A stretch of DNA of 64,000 bases from an uncultured Spirochaetaceae bacterium (GTDB lineage Bacteria > Spirochaetota > Spirochaetia > Sphaerochaetales > Sphaerochaetaceae): contig CALXLT010000012.1 in the NCBI GenBank assembly GCA_944389275.1, forward strand, positions 1-64,000, given 5' to 3'. The position numbers and the translations under genes were made by a program. Under the pieces are notes generated by a model. That model did not search any database. It was not told the DNA's origin and saw only the letters and a program-made list of their open reading frames with translations. How positions within the stretch are numbered: the stretch's first letter is position 1; each line of letters begins with the position of its first letter. Positions 8,983-17,008 of the stretch are shown piece by piece.

Positions 8983-9807
8983 TTATTCTATTGTGCATAT
9001 TATTTCTTTTTTATAGCTATCATCGATGTCTTTTTCTACAAGGGTTTTATACCCCCCTGCTTCATTTACAAATTTGTTCTTGACTGGAACTTTGGTTGTT
9101 GCTCGCATTTTCCACCATTCATATTCTATATCCATATGTCCAATATCCAAGGCTCTATATCCTGCTTTATGAAGCCTATAAGCCAAGACAGTAGCCGTCG
9201 GCCCTAATGCAAGCAAGAATAGGGTATCTTTTGGAAATGACTTTGCTTTTTCTTCAATTTGATCAATTCGAGAATATGCATTTGTTGTTGGACCAAGAAT
9301 CCTTTTTACGCTTTTTGCTTTCTTTAAAAAATCATTGCCTACACCAATTCGAGATTTTGTTCCTTCAATTAGGACAACATCTTTTCCTTCCCATTCATCA
9401 GAAAGCATAGAAAAGCACATATTTGCAATGCTATCACTTTGAGTATTCAACCAAGGCCTTGTAATTTGGGCATCTCCATAGCTGTTTCCTGAAGAAAAAT
9501 AATGTTTCCAAATAACTCCCATTAATCTTAAGTTGGCTTTCCACCATTTTTGGGATGACGCAACAAAATCAGATGAATCAGTTATTGCAATTGGAATACA
9601 AACAAGGAATGATGGATCATTTTCCTTTGTTATTTCGATTAATTCCTTTCTAAGTCGCCAAGAGGGGCGCTGAAAACCAATTCCAATCATGGTCATCAAA
9701 GATACTTCACCATCTCCGAAGCGACCGATGGAACAACCCGTTTTCTTTATGTATTCCAAAGTTTCCTTCTTGTTTAGAATCTTTGGCGGCCATGTTTTCC
9801 TTTTCAT
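8983..9807 (-). CDS. GT-D fold glycosyltransferase (SP_1767/DUF1792 type)
   Basis: A 274-residue protein starting with a basic stretch and then SIGRFGDGEVSLMTMIGIGF (about residues 26-45). The GDGE is the DXE metal/nucleotide motif of GT-D enzymes such as the DUF1792 domain of DGT1, which glycosylates serine-rich repeat adhesins. Further family features are VLIEGTKSRIGVGNDFL and LALGPTATVLAYRL in the second half. It probably adds a hexose to the glycan of this locus. A GGAGAAAAT Shine-Dalgarno immediately precedes the ATG. A C6 run inside the gene (around 9050) is too short to be a confident slippage site. Confidence 0.8.
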   Translation of the reverse strand: MKRKTWPPKILNKKETLEYIKKTGCSIGRFGDGEVSLMTMIGIGFQRPSWRLRKELIEITKENDPSFLVCIPIAITDSSDFVASSQKWWKANLRLMGVIWKHYFSSGNSYGDAQITRPWLNTQSDSIANMCFSMLSDEWEGKDVVLIEGTKSRIGVGNDFLKKAKSVKRILGPTTNAYSRIDQIEEKAKSFPKDTLFLLALGPTATVLAYRLHKAGYRALDIGHMDIEYEWWKMRATTKVPVKNKFVNEAGGYKTLVEKDIDDSYKKEIICTIE

Positions 9808-9959
9808 ATTTTCTCCAGCTTTAGATGTATGCAGTTTAGCATATAAAGTGTCTTATTTATATCCAAATAGAGTGGATATCCTTTATGGAAAGGCTTGATG
9901 GTTTCGGCGAGATTTAGCAACGCTGTACAAATATAGGTATTTTATTTTCTAGAACGATT

Positions 9960-9994
9960 GTTATCCCTATTTTGCTTTACATACAGGGGATAAC
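9960..9994. promoter_or_regulatory. Inverted repeat spanning the -35 of the ATPase-nuclease gene
   Basis: Perfect 8-bp arms, GTTATCCC at 9960-9967 and GGGATAAC at 9987-9994, surround the -35 hexamer of the promoter at 9976-10003. This is the geometry of a repressor site, possibly for autoregulation by the adjacent gene. Direct evidence is limited to the symmetry. Confidence 0.5.
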
Positions 9995-10003
9995 AGGTAT
10001 AAT
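9976..10003 (+). promoter_or_regulatory. Strong promoter, predicted leaderless transcript
   Basis: TTTACA at 9976-9981, a 16-bp spacer, and TATAAT at 9998-10003. The ATG at 10010 lies 6 nt after the -10, where transcription should begin, and there is no Shine-Dalgarno. Confidence 0.65.
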
Positions 10004-10009
10004 TGATTT

Positions 10010-11779
10010 ATGATGGACAAAAGAGCCAGGCTTGAATCTGAAATCAATGCGCTTCCTAAGGGGACAGTTTCTGCAAAGCATATAAAAGGAAAAGAGTATC
10101 TCTATCATCGCTGGTATGAGGATGGGGTGCGGAAAGAACAGTATGTCTCAGAGACTGAGGCCGTTTATCTATCTGAGCAGATAGCGAAAAGGAAAGAACT
10201 GGAGGCCGAGCTGAAGAAACTCGGGCTTTCACGTCGACAAGGACACGATAGGTATGATTTTTCCTCTTCTGTCATTGTCGGTGATGGCTTGGCCGCATTC
10301 TCGGAGCCCGTGAGGAAGCTGAAGAAGCGAGAATGCTTTAGTCAGCTTCATGACTATATATATGGAGATAACGATGGCAAGGTACTGGTCCTTTTTGGAT
10401 TGAGGCGTACAGGCAAGACCACTCTCATACGGCAATTAATTGAAGAAATGGATTATAGCATCATCGCCCGTACTGCTTTCATGCAGATCATGCCTTCTAA
10501 TACCCTTGCTGATATAAACAAGGATCTTATTCATCTGTTTCATGATGGATACCGTTATGTTTTCATAGATGAGGTGACCATGCTCTCCGATTTTATCGAA
10601 GGCGGGGCTTTGTTTGCCGATCTATTTGCGTCAAGCGGCATGAAGATAATCCTCTCCGGTACAGACTCGCTTGGGTTTGTCTTCGCGGGGGATGAGCAGC
10701 TGTATGACCGCATGATAATGGTCCATACGACATTCATACCTTATAGGGAGTTCGTTTCCGTGCTTGGAATCAGGGGTGTCGATGAATACATCCGCTTTGG
10801 CGGTACGATGAGCTTATCCGGCATCAATTATAATGAAGGCTCTCCTTTTGCAGCTTCATCGTCTGCTGGTGAGTATGTTGATACGGCTATTGCCAGAAAT
10901 ATCCAGCATTCGCTTAAAAATTATCAGGATGGAAGGCATTTCCGTCTTCTGCTGGAACTGTATGAGAAGAATGAGCTGACAAGCGCCATAAACCGTGTCG
11001 TTGAGGATATGAATCATAGGTTCACCCTGGAAGTCCTTACAAGGGATTTCAGGTCAAATGACCTGTCGTTCTCAGCAAGGAATCTCCGCAAGGATCGTGA
11101 TAACCCGACAACTATCCTGGATGATGTGGATGTTGCGGCTGTCACTGAGAGATTGAGAAGAAGATTGGAGATCCGGAATCAGGAGGAGATGGCTGTATCT
11201 TTATCAACAGAGCATGCTGCGGAGATAAAGGAATATTTTGAGCTTCTTGATCTGATTCATGAAATTCCGATTGCCTTGATGGACAGCAGCACGCAGAGGT
11301 TGTTCCGTACGGCTGTCTCTCAGCCAGGCTTGCGTTACTCCCAGGCGGATGCGTTGGTAAGCAGCTTGCTTGAGGATGAGATGATGGATAATCTGCCGGC
11401 AGAGGAGCGAAGCCGGATATTGGAACGGATACGTAGTGAGATCAAAGGCCGGATGCTGGAGGATATCGTGCTCTTGGAAACAACTTTCGCCTTGCCGGGC
11501 AGGAAGGTGTTCTCGTTCCAGTTTGATGTCGGAGAGTTCGATATGGTGGTGCAGGATCCTGAGGCCATCACCTGCCAGATATATGAGATAAAGCACAGTG
11601 ATAAGATTGATGAACGGCAATACCGGCATTTGCTGGATAGCCGGAAATGCGAGGCTGCAGAATTCCGTTATGGCCGAATCACGGGTAAATACGTCCTTTA
11701 TCGGGGAGATGATGCGGATATAAACGGTATCCACTACATCAATGTAGAGGAATATCTAATGCACCTAAAGGATTCATGA
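10010..11779 (+). CDS. AAA ATPase with C-terminal PD-(D/E)XK nuclease-like region
   Basis: A 589-residue protein. Residues 1-80 form a small basic, partly coiled N-terminal region. A P-loop ATPase follows with Walker A GLRRTGKTT near 130-138 and Walker B YVFIDEV near 180, of the AAA_14/DUF4143 type. The last 100 residues carry GEFDMVV followed by QIYEIK, a D-x(n)-ExK arrangement typical of PD-(D/E)XK nucleases. Families of this kind are numerous in spirochaetes and other anaerobes and are suspected mobile or defence genes, with no settled function. It is transcribed alone from a strong leaderless promoter and lies between the glycan locus and an ATPase/TOPRIM pair. An ATG one codon downstream (10013) is an alternative start. 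Confidence 0.75.
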   Translation: MMDKRARLESEINALPKGTVSAKHIKGKEYLYHRWYEDGVRKEQYVSETEAVYLSEQIAKRKELEAELKKLGLSRRQGHDRYDFSSSVIVGDGLAAFSEPVRKLKKRECFSQLHDYIYGDNDGKVLVLFGLRRTGKTTLIRQLIEEMDYSIIARTAFMQIMPSNTLADINKDLIHLFHDGYRYVFIDEVTMLSDFIEGGALFADLFASSGMKIILSGTDSLGFVFAGDEQLYDRMIMVHTTFIPYREFVSVLGIRGVDEYIRFGGTMSLSGINYNEGSPFAASSSAGEYVDTAIARNIQHSLKNYQDGRHFRLLLELYEKNELTSAINRVVEDMNHRFTLEVLTRDFRSNDLSFSARNLRKDRDNPTTILDDVDVAAVTERLRRRLEIRNQEEMAVSLSTEHAAEIKEYFELLDLIHEIPIALMDSSTQRLFRTAVSQPGLRYSQADALVSSLLEDEMMDNLPAEERSRILERIRSEIKGRMLEDIVLLETTFALPGRKVFSFQFDVGEFDMVVQDPEAITCQIYEIKHSDKIDERQYRHLLDSRKCEAAEFRYGRITGKYVLYRGDDADINGIHYINVEEYLMHLKDS

Positions 11780-11959
11780 ATCCGTATGTCCGATATCCTG
11801 TGTCAGCATATATTTCCTATTCCTTGTCATTCCTTCAGCTTTTACAGACTCTTCTGATACCAGCTTTGATGTGATGGGGCGGAGGGATGATGCGTTGGTT
11901 ACCATTGCCTTGCTTAATGCGCGAGAAGGATGGCTTGCTACATGAACTTCTTGTCCTTG
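11774..11959 (-). pseudogene. Winged-helix protein C-terminal remnant
   Basis: On the minus strand an open stretch of about 61 codons, bounded by stops and lacking a usable start, reads like the end of a winged-helix domain (ALSKAMVTNASSLRP, then SKLVSEESVKAEGMTRNRKY). This is the usual recognition-helix and wing pattern of ArsR/AlbA_2-associated C-termini. I read it as the tail of a gene whose 5' part has been lost. It fills most of the gap between the two defence-like transcription units. The call rests on the pattern only and could be chance. Confidence 0.35.
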
Positions 11960-12085
11960 TCAGCTTGTATCTTTGTATATATCCATTAAGGACAATCTAG
12001 AATCGCTTGAGATGCCCCGTAAAAAAATTACGGCATGTTGACTTTGCGTTGCTTTGCCTTGATAATCAAGAAGAGGGGAATGCAC
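11780..12085. other. Intergenic region before the ATPase/TOPRIM operon
   Basis: About 306 bp without an intact gene. It holds the winged-helix remnant on the minus strand and a short hairpin (CCGTAA at 12017-12022, TTACGG at 12028-12033, five-A loop) 53 bp before the preferred start of the ATPase gene. TATATA-like stretches near 11980 may supply a promoter, but no -35/-10 pair at proper spacing stands out. Confidence 0.4.
12017..12033. promoter_or_regulatory. Short hairpin/operator upstream of the ATPase/TOPRIM operon
   Basis: CCGTAA and TTACGG form a perfect 6-bp inverted repeat around an A5 loop, with further partial symmetry in the flanks (ATGCC on the left, GGCAT on the right). Read on the minus strand it is not followed by a T-tract, so a terminator is less likely than a protein site or RNA hairpin. 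Confidence 0.35.
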
Positions 12086-13183
12086 ATGCTGAAGAAATTT
12101 GCGGTAACTGGTTTCAAGGGATTCAAGGATCGGATAGAGCTCGATCTCTCTAAGCATCGCAATTATGAATTCAACGGGTTTGCCATAAAGAATGGAATCA
12201 TAAAGGATGGAATCATTTATGGCCCTAATGGGTCCGGCAAATCAAATCTTGGCTTTGCTATCTTTGATATCCTTAATCATTTGTCCCAGAAGACCAAAGA
12301 GCCGCATCATTATGTGAATGCAGCGTATGCTGGGGATCCGAATGGGGTTATGCTCTTTGAATATACCTTTGATTTCAGCGGATGCTTGCTGGAGTATTCC
12401 TATGAGAAGGATGCAAAGAATATAATAAGGAAAGAAGCTCTTCTCGTTGATGGACGGTATGCCTTCAATCGTGACAATGGCTTTGAGATAGATCGTGCTC
12501 AATTCCCTTTGGCTGAAGATAATGTAAAGGCTCTGAGAGAGAATCCTAACAATATCTCCATAGTCAATTATCTTGCAGCCACCTTTCCTTTGCCTGAGGA
12601 TCATTATCTGAATCAGCTGCTTCGTTTCGTTGATTCCATGCTTTGGTTCAGATGCCTTGAAAGCAGAGGGTTCATGGGGCTTAGAGCTCAGGGGGAGCCG
12701 ATAAGTGAATTCATCATCAATAATGGACTGGTTGATGATTTCAAGGCATTCCTGCTTGAAGTAAGCGATCAGGATTATGATTTCTCTGAGCCTTTGCCTG
12801 GAGAGAAGCTGCTTTATTGCTTTATTGGTGGCAATAAAGTCTCGTTCATCGATGTGATGTCCATTGGTACAAGTTCTCTGTATCTGCTTTATTATTGGCT
12901 GCAGAATATAAAGGATGCCAAATTCCTTTTTATCGATGAATTTGATGCATTCTATCATTTCAAGCTTGCTGCTGCCGTATGCAGGCGTCTGTTCAGATAT
13001 GATTGCCAGATCCTTCTGACTTCTCATAATACATTCCTTATGTCGAATGATATCCTGCGTCCTGATTGCAATTTCATCCTGAATCATAATGAGATAAAAG
13101 CATTGTGTGATTGCACGGACAAGGATCTTCGGTTCGGGCATAACATCGAGAAGCTTTTCCGGGGTGGGGCTTTTGACATATGA
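12086..13183 (+). CDS. ABC/SMC-like AAA ATPase of a two-gene candidate defence system
   Basis: A 365-residue ATPase of the AAA_21/AAA_15 (RloA/AbiL/OLD-like) kind. It starts KKFAVTGFKGFKDRIELDL, as these proteins usually do, with Walker A GPNGSGKS at residues 46-53, Walker B FLFIDEFDAFYHF and an H-loop LLTSHNT. I chose the ATG at 12086 because GAGGGG lies 7 nt upstream; an in-frame ATG at 12035 would add 17 residues before the conserved start. The stop overlaps the next gene's ATG by 4 bp (ATGA), so the pair is translationally coupled. Such ATPases act as sensors that gate a toxic effector (PARIS, AbiL and similar), which is why the partner matters. Confidence 0.75.
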   Translation: MLKKFAVTGFKGFKDRIELDLSKHRNYEFNGFAIKNGIIKDGIIYGPNGSGKSNLGFAIFDILNHLSQKTKEPHHYVNAAYAGDPNGVMLFEYTFDFSGCLLEYSYEKDAKNIIRKEALLVDGRYAFNRDNGFEIDRAQFPLAEDNVKALRENPNNISIVNYLAATFPLPEDHYLNQLLRFVDSMLWFRCLESRGFMGLRAQGEPISEFIINNGLVDDFKAFLLEVSDQDYDFSEPLPGEKLLYCFIGGNKVSFIDVMSIGTSSLYLLYYWLQNIKDAKFLFIDEFDAFYHFKLAAAVCRRLFRYDCQILLTSHNTFLMSNDILRPDCNFILNHNEIKALCDCTDKDLRFGHNIEKLFRGGAFDI

Positions 13184-14004
13184 TCTTGTTTGTATTCGAG
13201 GGAAAAGAAAGAGAGCCTGCCATATTCAAGACAATCGAATATCTTTTCTTCAAGGACAAGATGGATAGGATCATCTGTTCATATTGCAATAATATCTACG
13301 GATTATATAAGCAGATGACAGATGATGGCCGTATTACGGACGAAAGATATTATCTTGACCTGGTATCAGTCTTGAGGACGCGTCTTGCCGCTGATCCTGA
13401 TAATCCACTGAGGGATATCGAGGATTCTTCGGAGATATCTGAGATTTATCTCTTTTTTGATTATGATATCCATAATCAGAACAAAGATGGGACATTCTCA
13501 TATGCGGAGTTGAATGACCAGTTACGGACAATGGTTGAATTCTTTGATGATGAGACCGGGCATGGCAAGCTTTATGTGAATTACCCTATGGTGGAGTCAA
13601 TCAGGTATACGAAGAAACTCCCTGATCCTGATTATCATCTGCATACATTTCCCGTATCATCATTGAAATACTTCAAATCAAGATCCGCGGATTTCTCTCA
13701 TTATGATAATCTTGATTTTGCATCCTTCCGTCTTGGTAGGAATAAGGCTATCTCTGAGAAAGATAAGGTACGATCTGCTGAACTATTTGTAAATTGGAAG
13801 CATTTGATAACGCAGAATACTGAGAAGGCAAATTATATTTGCAGTGGCCACAAGAGCATTCCTTTAGACCTGGATGCTGTTTCCCAATCTTGCATATTTG
13901 AAAATCAGCGAGGGAAATTCATTTCTGAAGATAAGGTAGCCGTTCTTAATTCCTTTCCATTATTCCTGTTTGAATATTTCGGGTGTAATTTTGCTGATTC
14001 CTGA
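13180..14004 (+). CDS. TOPRIM/RloB-like partner of the ATPase
   Basis: A 274-residue protein starting ILFVFEGKEREPAIF, where Glu7-Gly8 fits the first TOPRIM motif. The second acidic motif follows at LFFDYDIHN (Asp94, Asp96). This is the arrangement in RloB, in DUF4435 (AriB of PARIS) and in OLD-type nucleases. The C-terminal part (YVNYPMVES near 125, AVLNSFPLFLFEYFG near the end) resembles uncharacterised proteins found beside AAA ATPases. It probably acts as a metal-dependent nuclease or RNA-cleaving effector released by the ATPase. The family could not be named with certainty, and I would not equate it with a described system without a search. Confidence 0.6.
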   Translation: MILFVFEGKEREPAIFKTIEYLFFKDKMDRIICSYCNNIYGLYKQMTDDGRITDERYYLDLVSVLRTRLAADPDNPLRDIEDSSEISEIYLFFDYDIHNQNKDGTFSYAELNDQLRTMVEFFDDETGHGKLYVNYPMVESIRYTKKLPDPDYHLHTFPVSSLKYFKSRSADFSHYDNLDFASFRLGRNKAISEKDKVRSAELFVNWKHLITQNTEKANYICSGHKSIPLDLDAVSQSCIFENQRGKFISEDKVAVLNSFPLFLFEYFGCNFADS

Positions 14005-14081
14005 GAATGTCTGGAAAGCTTTTTTAACTGTTGCATTGATTGACGTAGTTCAAGAGAAAGCAGAGGGAAAATCCCATAGTA

Positions 14082-14104
14082 TTCATGATAGATTTGATCA
14101 TGAA
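14082..14104. repeat. Inverted repeat downstream of the TOPRIM gene
   Basis: TTCATGAT (14082-14089) and ATCATGAA (14097-14104) are perfect 8-bp arms around a 7-nt loop. No T-tract follows, so its role (weak terminator, operator) is undecided. Confidence 0.3.
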
Positions 14105-14190
14105 ATCAGATTCAAGCTTTGATTTCCTTATAATATAAGATTATATCTATTAGTGCCCTGCAATCATCGCATTCTCATGCCTCATGCCGG

Positions 14191-14219
14191 TTTCTCTTTT
14201 TCCCCATTCCCTATATACT
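14191..14219 (+). promoter_or_regulatory. Promoter of the nfnAB operon
   Basis: TTTCTC at 14191-14196, a 17-bp spacer and TATACT at 14214-14219. The nfnA ATG at 14239 is preceded by a GGAG ribosome site, so this mRNA has a short leader. Confidence 0.5.
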
Positions 14220-14238
14220 GACGCCGGAGAATCGATAG

Positions 14239-15075
14239 ATGTACAGGATAGTTTCGAAAGAGCAGTTTTCCCCGGAGGTCTTCTCCATGGAGATTGAGGC
14301 CCCGATGATCGCAAGGGAAAGGAAGGCCGGCCAGTTCGTTATCATACAGAAGGGCGGTGACTTCAATGAGCGCGTCCCTCTCACCATCGCTGATGCGGAT
14401 GAGGAGAAGGGTACGATAACGATAGTCTTCCAGCGTGTCGGCGCCAGCACGTACCTGCTGGCCGAGATGAACGTTGGCGATTATATAGAGAATGTCCTCG
14501 GCCCACTTGGATCGCCGACGCATATCGAGAACTTCGGACGTGTCGTCTGCGTCGGGGGCGGAATCGGAGTAGCTCCGCTTTTCCCGATCGCCCAGGCTCT
14601 TAAGAATGCCGGCAATGACGTGAAGATCATAATAGGCGCGCGCACCAAGGATCTTATAATCGAGGAAGCGAAGATGCGCACCATCGATCCGGATCTCACA
14701 ATCATAACCGATGATGGATCCTATGGCCTAAAGGGAGTGGTGACAGAGCCGCTGAAGGCACTTCTCGAGAAGGGCGATGTGGATCAGGTCGTGGCTATCG
14801 GACCGGGAATCATGATGAAGTTCTGCACGAAGACAGCAGCTGAGTTCAATACGCCTATCATCGTATCGCTCAATACGATCATGATCGATGGCACGGGAAT
14901 GTGCGGCGGCTGCCGCGTGAGCGTTGGCGGCGAGACGAAGTTCGTCTGCGTCGATGGCCCTGAGTTCGATGGCCATCTTGTTGATTGGGACAATATGCTG
15001 ATGAGACAGCGCACATACAAGGATCAGGAGGCGGAGGCCAATCACCGCTGCCGCCTGGAGGGAGCTGGAAGATGA
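14239..15075 (+). CDS. nfnA: NfnA-type ferredoxin-NADP reductase FAD subunit
   Basis: A 278-residue FAD/NAD-binding subunit of the sulfide dehydrogenase/NfnA family. The FAD domain has RVPLTIAD, the pyridine-nucleotide domain has VCVGGGIGVAPLFPIAQAL near residue 95, and the C-terminus carries the [2Fe-2S] cysteines (MCGGCRVSVGG, then FVC). With NfnB it forms the electron-bifurcating NADH-dependent ferredoxin:NADP oxidoreductase, or a related transhydrogenase, balancing NADH, NADPH and reduced ferredoxin in anaerobes. The GGAG ribosome site fits the ATG. The stop overlaps the nfnB start by ATGA. Confidence 0.9.
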   Translation: MYRIVSKEQFSPEVFSMEIEAPMIARERKAGQFVIIQKGGDFNERVPLTIADADEEKGTITIVFQRVGASTYLLAEMNVGDYIENVLGPLGSPTHIENFGRVVCVGGGIGVAPLFPIAQALKNAGNDVKIIIGARTKDLIIEEAKMRTIDPDLTIITDDGSYGLKGVVTEPLKALLEKGDVDQVVAIGPGIMMKFCTKTAAEFNTPIIVSLNTIMIDGTGMCGGCRVSVGGETKFVCVDGPEFDGHLVDWDNMLMRQRTYKDQEAEANHRCRLEGAGR

Positions 15076-16550
15076 AGAGCGCGGATGTTCTTGAGAGAGA
15101 GGCACAGGCTGCCCTGGGCATGATACATGATGGCATGAGTGCGAAGGAGAGGGCCGCGATCCCTCATCAGGATATGCCTCAGCAGGATCCCAAGGTCAGG
15201 ATAACCAATATGTCTGAGGTCGCGCTTGGCTATACCGAGGATGAGGCTGTCGTTGAGGCCAACCGCTGTCTGCAGTGCAAGACGAAGCCATGCGTGAATG
15301 GCTGCCCTGTAGGGATTGATATCCCGGCATTCATCCATGAGATCACGAAGAAGGATTACAAGGCAGCGCTTTCCGTTATCCAGGAGAGCAGCCTTCTTCC
15401 TTCAATCTGCGGCCGTGTCTGCCCGCAGGAGAACCAGTGCCAGAAGTTCTGCACGGTAGGCAAGATGCTCAAGGATGTGGATCAGGCTGTCGGCATCGGG
15501 CGCCTGGAGCGCTTTGTCGCGGATCATGAGAGCGATAGCGCGTCCCTTCCGGAGATAGCTCCGGCTACAGGCAAGAGGGTCGCTGTCGTTGGCTCGGGGC
15601 CTGCGTCGATCGCCTGCGCGGCTGACGTGAGGAGAGCCGGCCATGACGTGACCATATTCGAGGCCCTGCATAAGATGGGCGGAGTCCTCAGCTATGGTAT
15701 CCCTGAGTTCAGGCTTCCCAAGCGTCTTGTCGATAAGGAGCTTTCCAAGCTTTCGGATATGGGCATAAAGCTTGAGAAGAACGTGCTGGTAGGGCGCACG
15801 AGGACCATAAAGGAGCTGATGGAGGAGGATGGATTCGACGCTGTGTTCATCGGAACAGGCGCAGGGCTTCCTAAGTTCATGAATATCCCGGGGGAGAACC
15901 TTGGCTCGGTATTCTCGGCCAATGAGTATCTCACGCGCTCGAACCTTATGAAGGCCTATGACCAGGAGCATTCGATGACTCCGTTCTTCCACTCAAGGCG
16001 CGTTGCTGTCTTCGGTGGCGGAAACGTCGCTATGGACGCAGCCCGTACGGCCCTCAGGCTCGGCGCGGAGACCGTGGATATCATATACAGGAGGACGCGG
16101 AGCGAGATGCCTGCCAGGAAGGAGGAGATCGAGCACGCTGTTGAGGAGGGATGTAATCTCCGCCTCCTTTCACAGCCTGTCGAGATCCTTGGCGATGAGA
16201 AGGGCAATGTCCGCGCCGTGGTGATCAGGAAGTGCGAGCTGGGCGAGCCTGATGCCTCCGGCCGCCGCTCTCCTGTGGAGATTCCGGGCTCTGACTATAC
16301 CGTCGAGTATGATACGGTCATAGTCTCGATCGGCAACGCGTCCAATCCTCTCATAAAGAAGACTACGCCTGAGATTGAGACCAACAGGCGCGGCAACTTC
16401 ATCGTCGATGAAGAGACCTGCAGGACATCCATGGAAGGGGTGTATGCAGGCGGTGATATCGTGCTTGGCGCTGCGACAGTCATACTTGCCATGGGGCAGG
16501 GACGCAAGGCCGCGCGCGCCATCAATGAGTATCTTGCGGAGAAGAAGTGA
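15072..16550 (+). CDS. nfnB: NfnB / glutamate synthase small-chain-type oxidoreductase
   Basis: A 492-residue FAD protein of the GltD/NfnB type. Cysteine motifs near the N-terminus (CLQCKTKPCVNGCP, then CGRVCPQENQCQKFC) bind the two [4Fe-4S] clusters. The first dinucleotide fold begins VAVVGSGPASIACAADVRRA and the second VAVFGGGNVAMDAARTALR, and the end shows GVYAGGDIVLGAATVI for FAD. Position and fusion-free pairing with NfnA favour NfnB over a GltB partner, since no large glutamate synthase chain is nearby. A longer in-frame start inside nfnA (14985) is unlikely; the ATG at 15072 forms the usual ATGA coupling. Confidence 0.9.
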   Translation: MKSADVLEREAQAALGMIHDGMSAKERAAIPHQDMPQQDPKVRITNMSEVALGYTEDEAVVEANRCLQCKTKPCVNGCPVGIDIPAFIHEITKKDYKAALSVIQESSLLPSICGRVCPQENQCQKFCTVGKMLKDVDQAVGIGRLERFVADHESDSASLPEIAPATGKRVAVVGSGPASIACAADVRRAGHDVTIFEALHKMGGVLSYGIPEFRLPKRLVDKELSKLSDMGIKLEKNVLVGRTRTIKELMEEDGFDAVFIGTGAGLPKFMNIPGENLGSVFSANEYLTRSNLMKAYDQEHSMTPFFHSRRVAVFGGGNVAMDAARTALRLGAETVDIIYRRTRSEMPARKEEIEHAVEEGCNLRLLSQPVEILGDEKGNVRAVVIRKCELGEPDASGRRSPVEIPGSDYTVEYDTVIVSIGNASNPLIKKTTPEIETNRRGNFIVDEETCRTSMEGVYAGGDIVLGAATVILAMGQGRKAARAINEYLAEKK

Positions 16551-17008
16551 GAGACAGGGACAGCGTATTCTGCATCGTTGATGAGAAGGATAAGCATGAG
16601 GCGATAGACCATATCATCGCCGCATGCTCTATCTTCGATGAGCTTCCGGACAAGAAGCGCTTTGCTGATGCTGTGCATAGGCGTGAGCGAGTGCAGTCGA
16701 CCGGAATCGGGCACGGGGTCGCCATCGCGCATGGCAAGTGCCCGGGAATCGAGGATCCTTCGATTGCCCTGGGGATATCTCCTGAGGGGATCATCTTCGA
16801 TGACCGCTTTCCAGATCCCGTGCATATCATCTTCGTCATAGCATCGTCCCCGACGAAGGAGAGCCTTTATCTCAGGGCTGTCGCTTCAATACTTTCCTGG
16901 GTGCATGATGCCGATTTCCGCGCTATGCTGCTCTCTGGAGAGGAATGCGGGGACGTCATGCGCTTTTTCAATATGCTGAGGACGCAGACATTCGTCCCGA
17001 GGGCGTGA
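16547..17008 (+). CDS. PTS EIIA type-2 (fructose/nitrogen family) domain protein
   Basis: A 153-residue single-domain EIIA of the mannitol/fructose/PtsN superfamily. STGIGHGVAIAHGK contains the phosphorylatable histidine (His62), and VHIIFVIASSPTKESLYLRA matches the second half of the fold. No permease or EIIB is adjacent; instead the GTG start overlaps the nfnB stop (GTGA), so it is translated with a redox enzyme. A regulatory, PtsN-like role or a partner elsewhere are both possible. The 3' end overlaps the opposing folate cyclo-ligase gene by 41 bp. Confidence 0.75.
   Translation: MRDRDSVFCIVDEKDKHEAIDHIIAACSIFDELPDKKRFADAVHRRERVQSTGIGHGVAIAHGKCPGIEDPSIALGISPEGIIFDDRFPDPVHIIFVIASSPTKESLYLRAVASILSWVHDADFRAMLLSGEECGDVMRFFNMLRTQTFVPRA

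Noticed and set aside
9047-9056. C6 run in the GT-D gene as a phase-variation tract
   Set aside because: Six bases are too short for frequent slippage; only the G9 tract at the end of the window is long enough to argue.
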